A DNA stretch of 24,033 nucleotides, from NCBI GenBank assembly GCA_905194315.1, contig CAJJRX010000029.1, positions 1 through 24,033 of the forward strand. Reading direction: 5' to 3'. Source of the DNA: an uncultured Sutterella sp. (lineage in GTDB: Bacteria; Pseudomonadota; Gammaproteobacteria; Burkholderiales; Burkholderiaceae_F). Made by a program: the position numbers and the translations under genes. Below the pieces are notes generated by a model. It saw only the letters and a list, made by a program, of their open reading frames with translations. It was not told where the DNA came from and did not search any database. The stretch's first letter is position 1. Each line of letters starts with the position of its first letter. Positions 20,775-24,033 of the stretch are shown here, one piece after another.

Positions 20775-22274
20775 TCACGCTTTTGGTGTTGCAGCCGCCT
20801 TAAGCGGCAGGCGCACCGTCACAGAGAGCCCCGGCGGCGTGGCGCCGGGTCTCGCCTCAGAGAGTGTCACCTCGCCGCCCATCAGTTCAACCGTGGTTTT
20901 CACGATCGAGAGGCCGAGACCGGTACCGGTCACACCGGTGCCCAGTCCCCGGTAGAAGGGGTCAAAGACCCGTTCGCGCTCGGCCTCGGGGATGCCCGGG
21001 CCCGTATCAGAGACGGTGAGCGTGAGGGAGGTTTTCCCGGTCGCGGCGGCAAGCGTCACCTCGCCTCCGGCAGGGGTGTAGCGCGAGGCGTTCTCCAGCA
21101 GGTTTCTGAGCACAATGCGCACCGCAGCGCCCGAGAGTCCGGTGAGCGGCCGGGCGGCATCCGCCTCGTCCGCCTCAAAACCGACGGTCTGGTTTTTCGC
21201 CGAGAACGCAGGCATGAGCTCCTCAAAAAGCGAGGCGGCGAGCTCATCAAGGCGCCACGGGGCGCTGTCGCGCTCGAGCGCACTTTTCTGTTCACTGCTT
21301 TGCGCCCGGGCAAAAAGAAGAAGCTGCGAGACCTGATGAACTGCCCGCTCGAGTCCCTCTTCAAGATGCGTGACCGCTTCGCGCGCCTCGACTGAGAGCG
21401 GCATCGCCGAGAGCCGGTCCGCCTCAAGGGTGAGCGCGGTGAGCGGGCTTCTCAACTCGTGGGCGGCGTCCGCCGTGAAGCGGATTTCGCGGCTGCGGGC
21501 GGCCTCCACGCGCGCGAGCAGATCGTTGATGGCGCTCACGAGCGGCTCCACCTCGGCGGGCACCCCCGTGAGCGGAATCGCGGTGAGGTCATGCGGCTCG
21601 CGGCGGCGTATCTCGCGGGCGCTCGCGCGCAGCGGCGCGAGGGTTTTCCAGATGACAAAACCGATGACGGCAAGCATCAGAGGGAGCAGCACCAGAAGGG
21701 GCGCAACGGTTTTGAGCGCCATGTAACGCACCTCGCCCTCGCGTGACATCATCGGCTCGGCCACCGCTGTGTAGCGGCCGTTGGGAAGAAAAATCACCGC
21801 AAGGCGGTAGGGTGTCAGACTGCCGTCGGGACTTTCGTTGAGCGCTACGGTGGTAACCCCTTCGCTGAGCGTGTGATCAAAGACGGCCTCACGCAGTTCG
21901 CCCTGCAGATTGAGAAGCCGCACCGTGACGGGCTCACCCGCCGGAATCGAGGTGATTTTGCGCGGCCGCACGAGCCGCTCGGTGGGCGGGCGCATCATGT
22001 GACGGCGCCGCACGAGAATCGGATCATCGCTCTCAAGGCGCTCCTCAAACGTCCGGGTGTCCATGGTGAGCGCCCCGGGAATGAGCTGCGCGACGTCGGC
22101 ACGCGCGAGCGACGTGGCAATATCAAGAAGGCGCCGGTCCTTGAACGAGAGCGCCTCCTCGCGGACAGCGTCGTAGAGATACCCGATGGTGGCAGCCATC
22201 AGAACGACAATGGCGAGCGCAACCGCGGTGAGCGTGCGCGCGAGAAGCGAGCGGGGAGCGGCCTTGCGGAACAT
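20775..22274 (-). CDS. QseC/PmrB-type sensor histidine kinase
   Basis: A 499-aa inner membrane kinase of the OmpR-partner class. Membrane segments are at about 12-34 and 190-210, bounding a periplasmic sensor of about 155 residues. A HAMP-like linker follows, then HisKA with His272 (FTADAAHELRSPLTAL), the N box NLLENASRYTPAGG (Asn391, Asn395), DTGPGIP (Asp423) and TGTGLGLSIV. The proline-rich loop APLRASAREIRRR matches QseC/PmrB relatives. It starts 2 bp after the regulator stop (TAATCATG arrangement), so translation is coupled. The ligand cannot be read from sequence; the PepSY gene upstream suggests a metal or envelope signal. Confidence 0.94.
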   Translation of the reverse strand: MFRKAAPRSLLARTLTAVALAIVVLMAATIGYLYDAVREEALSFKDRRLLDIATSLARADVAQLIPGALTMDTRTFEERLESDDPILVRRRHMMRPPTERLVRPRKITSIPAGEPVTVRLLNLQGELREAVFDHTLSEGVTTVALNESPDGSLTPYRLAVIFLPNGRYTAVAEPMMSREGEVRYMALKTVAPLLVLLPLMLAVIGFVIWKTLAPLRASAREIRRREPHDLTAIPLTGVPAEVEPLVSAINDLLARVEAARSREIRFTADAAHELRSPLTALTLEADRLSAMPLSVEAREAVTHLEEGLERAVHQVSQLLLFARAQSSEQKSALERDSAPWRLDELAASLFEELMPAFSAKNQTVGFEADEADAARPLTGLSGAAVRIVLRNLLENASRYTPAGGEVTLAAATGKTSLTLTVSDTGPGIPEAERERVFDPFYRGLGTGVTGTGLGLSIVKTTVELMGGEVTLSEARPGATPPGLSVTVRLPLKAAATPKA

Positions 22275-22276
22275 GA

Positions 22277-22972
22277 TTATTTTGCCGCGGGAGAGGTGTT
22301 GCGGATACGCCAGCCGAGACCGCGCAGATTTTCAATCATCTCGCTGCCGATCTTTTTGCGTACACCGTGAATGAGAAACTCCACCGCCTTGCCTTCCGGG
22401 ATGTCCGATTCGCCGTAGAGTTTTGTCTCGAGCGCCGAGCGCGAGAGAATGGCCCCGGGGCGCACCATCAGGGCGCGCAGCAGATCGGTTTCACGCCGGG
22501 TGAGCTGCACGAGCACACCGTTAACCTCGCAGGTGCCCTGGCGGATGTTGAGCGTGAGGCCGGGTACTCTGAGCGTGGAGCGGTCGGCATCGGTGCGCCG
22601 CCGCAGCACGGCACGCATCCGGGCGAGCAGCTCCGACATGTGAAAAGGCTTGAGAATATAGTCGTCCGCCCCGGAGTTAAGCCCCTTGAGGCGGCTGTCG
22701 AGCGCGTCGCGCGCGGTGAGAATCAGCACCGGGAGCTTTTTCAGATATTCGCGCTCGGAGGCGCGAAGCCGCTCGAGCACCGCCATGCCGTCGGTGCCGG
22801 GCAGACCCAGGTCGAGGAGCAGCACATCAAAGTAGCCGTTCTCACTGCCTTCGAGTGCGCCGATACCGGCAATGCCGTCGGTTTCGTGCGTTATGGTGAA
22901 CCCTTCAGCAGTAAGCGCGGCGACAACCGCACGGGCAATAAAGGGATCGTCTTCAAGAATCAGAACATTCAT
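22277..22972 (-). CDS. OmpR-family response regulator (QseB/PmrA-like)
   Basis: A 231-aa two-component regulator. The receiver domain (1-118) has acidic pocket Asp8/Asp9, phospho-acceptor Asp54 (LLLDLGLP), Thr86 and Lys108 (ILKPF). The C-terminal winged helix (about 130-225) has LTRRETDLLRALM and RKKIGSEMIENLRGLGWRI. The ATG at 22972 lacks a clear Shine-Dalgarno; a 10-bp palindrome GTAGGCCTAC (22978-22987) lies 5 bp before it. First gene of the pair with the kinase. It likely controls its own unit and the PepSY gene just upstream, by analogy with related systems. Confidence 0.95.
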   Translation of the reverse strand: MNVLILEDDPFIARAVVAALTAEGFTITHETDGIAGIGALEGSENGYFDVLLLDLGLPGTDGMAVLERLRASEREYLKKLPVLILTARDALDSRLKGLNSGADDYILKPFHMSELLARMRAVLRRRTDADRSTLRVPGLTLNIRQGTCEVNGVLVQLTRRETDLLRALMVRPGAILSRSALETKLYGESDIPEGKAVEFLIHGVRKKIGSEMIENLRGLGWRIRNTSPAAK

Positions 22973-23025
22973 CAGTGGTAGGCCTACGTGAAACGGAAAA
23001 TAAGGAGGGAGCGCAGACAGAAGCG

Positions 23026-23058
23026 GCCTCAGGAGGAAACGCTTAAACCTCCTGAGGC
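23026..23058. promoter_or_regulatory. 11-bp perfect inverted repeat in the regulator leader
   Basis: GCCTCAGGAGG (23026-23036) pairs with CCTCCTGAGGC (23048-23058), 11-nt loop. It is about 53 nt upstream of the regulator start and just downstream of a minus-strand TACAAT (-10 like, 23063-23068). No T tract follows on either strand, so a leader hairpin or operator is more likely than a terminator. One arm contains a GGAGG that the other arm sequesters. Confidence 0.45.
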
Positions 23059-23176
23059 TCTATTGTAGAGAAGGTTGCCGCTTTCTGCGGCACCTTCACC
23101 CAAGGAAAAGACTCATCAGACACTGACACTGTCCCGGGTTTCATCGGGTTTGACCCAGAGCCAGCGGCCCGGCTGA

Positions 23177-23641
23177 TTACTGCTTAGCATCAGTGCTTTT
23201 GGACGACTCCTTCGGCATGGCCTGTTCCTGCGTCTTCATGGCGCCGTCCTTCATCATGTGGCCGTGATGGTGTTTGCCCTCCATCATCGGGCAGCCTTCC
23301 TTGCCCATATCACGGGTCTGAACGATCTTGCCCGTCTTGGCGTCCTCCACGCTCATCAACGGCTTGCCGTCCTTTTTCTGCAGCATGACGTTCCAGACAA
23401 GGCCGTTGGGACCCTGACGCAGCATCGCACCGCGGGCCTGCGCATCACCGGCCTTTTCAGCAGCGGCCACCGCGTCGGCCATGCTGACGGCCGGTTTCAC
23501 ATCCGGTGTGATCATATGGTGCCCCATCATGCCGTTTTGCGCCGGCGCGGTTGTCGCGGGGGCGGGTGTTTCAGCGAAAGCCACTGTAGAGAGAGCCATA
23601 GCGCCGGAAACCAGGGCGGTCAGAAGAGATTTTTTCATCAT
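23177..23641 (-). CDS. Periplasmic PepSY-domain protein with Met/His-rich ends
   Basis: A 154-aa secreted protein. Signal peptide 1-23 (MMKKSLLTALVSGAMALSTVAFA), then a Thr/Ala/Pro stretch. A PepSY domain is at about 52-110 (SMADAVAAAEKAGDAQARGA, WNVMLQKKDGKPLMSVEDAKTGKIV). Potential metal-binding clusters flank it: GMMGHHM (37-43) and CPMMEGKHHHGHMM (117-130), with Cys117. This composition suggests binding of copper or another soft metal in the periplasm, which is inference. Start at 23641 because AAGGAG lies 8 nt upstream; the longer frame to 23779 crosses the promoter. It precedes the two-component genes on the same strand (about 200-bp gap), a common arrangement for PepSY partners of QseBC/PmrAB-like systems. 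Confidence 0.88.
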   Translation of the reverse strand: MMKKSLLTALVSGAMALSTVAFAETPAPATTAPAQNGMMGHHMITPDVKPAVSMADAVAAAEKAGDAQARGAMLRQGPNGLVWNVMLQKKDGKPLMSVEDAKTGKIVQTRDMGKEGCPMMEGKHHHGHMMKDGAMKTQEQAMPKESSKSTDAKQ

Positions 23642-23970
23642 ATAAGTCACTCCTTTTCGGGTTAGTGAAAATTTATTCTGTTTAAAGGTCTGCGCCGGGT
23701 GAGGCAGATGCTGCTCAATCCGCCGGCACAGGACATAAAAGGTTTTTCGAGTACAACGGTCTATGTCTGTTACCGTCACTCACTCAAGACCTTTTCGCTT
23801 GTGAGTGCCCTCAGTGTACGGGGCTAAAGTTAGCCGGAGGATAGGAAACTGTTTCGACTTCAGAGAAGAATGTAACGGGACTTAAGGCGGGGGTGAGCTG
23901 TGAAGGCACACTGAGGCGGGTGTGTCACGGGTGGAAAAACATTTAATTCACAAATGCGTGAAAAACACTC
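23642..23970. other. Gene-free region upstream of the PepSY gene
   Basis: 329 bp without a supported gene. AT-rich blocks at about 23660-23685 (minus strand) are candidate -10 sequences for the PepSY gene but no clear -35 is seen. Small dyads occur, such as GGCTA (23821-23825) with TAGCC (23830-23834) and CACTCA near 23778 with TGAGTG near 23801. Upstream frames here have no recognisable product. Confidence 0.5.
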
Positions 23971-24030
23971 TAAAAACGGAGTCTTCATGCATGTTTGTGG
24001 TAACAGCTGAGAAGATACTGCTTTCTTAAA
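23971..24030. repeat. Right copy of 60-bp inverted repeat bounding the window
   Basis: Reverse complement of 2-61 with three mismatches. Read outward from the inner side, both copies start with the same GAGTCTTCATGCATG sequence (from 23979 on the right). The inner neighbours on both sides are short A/T runs, perhaps part of an AT-rich target. Three substitutions show the two are distinct genomic copies and not one copy read twice. Confidence 0.85.
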
Positions 24031-24033
24031 TGC

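Noticed and set aside
18460..20778. 772-codon open frame antisense to the orphan kinase
   Set aside because: Shadow of a certain kinase gene; composition is typical of antisense frames in GC-rich DNA.

Overview
The window reads as a high-GC betaproteobacterial chromosome, most likely a gut Sutterellaceae-type Burkholderiales (Sutterella/Parasutterella-like). This rests on the tmk-holB-mltG-ygfZ set, the YciB/PpiC neighbourhood, a Burkholderiales-style integrase with an N-terminal helical extension, a TtrS-like sensor kinase with a PhnD-type periplasmic domain, and solute-binding proteins without their own ABC permeases. The genus is inference from protein style and is not proven. About 16 protein genes are supported. 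I saw no rRNA, tRNA, CRISPR array, prophage structural gene or transposase.

Layout. Positions 2-61 and 23971-24030 form a 60-bp inverted repeat pair, so the window is bounded by two copies of the same repeat. From the left come two tandem amino-acid-type periplasmic binding proteins (minus strand, 244-1864). A 690-bp gene-free stretch follows, with a candidate small RNA on the minus strand. Next are a YihY/BrkB-family membrane protein (plus), a PpiC-type periplasmic prolyl isomerase and the septation protein YciB (both minus), then a large periplasmic M16 double-domain metalloprotease (plus). A 650-bp gene-free region carries degenerate repeats and a strong-looking promoter; it leads into a two-gene unit of a double-HTH XRE regulator and a lipoprotein.

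Next is the most interesting intergenic region, 10840-11100: a Fur-box-like operator lying across a good sigma70 promoter, about 177 nt without a credible ORF, and a textbook intrinsic terminator. This is a candidate iron-regulated small RNA. Facing it is an unrecognised protein whose N-terminus resembles a RelB/DinJ antitoxin and whose C-terminus resembles a YafQ-type toxin that has lost its catalytic histidines.

The centre-right holds housekeeping genes: ygfZ and mltG (minus), then tmk and holB (plus, overlapping by 10 bp). A tyrosine recombinase with a complete catalytic set follows; its promoter is covered by a perfect 9-bp dyad. Divergent from it is an orphan TtrS-like hybrid of periplasmic binding domain and histidine kinase. 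The right end carries an OmpR-family response regulator and QseC-like kinase pair, 2 bp apart, downstream of a Met/His-rich periplasmic PepSY protein that may be a metal-related partner or target of that system.

Functional theme: cell envelope and periplasm (binding proteins, PPIase, M16 protease, MltG, YciB, lipoprotein, PepSY protein) plus signal sensing (two kinases, one regulator, a double-HTH protein). The strongest candidates for undescribed biology are non-coding or fused: the Fur-box small RNA, the second small RNA at 2255-2402, the RelB/YafQ-like fusion and the recombinase operator.
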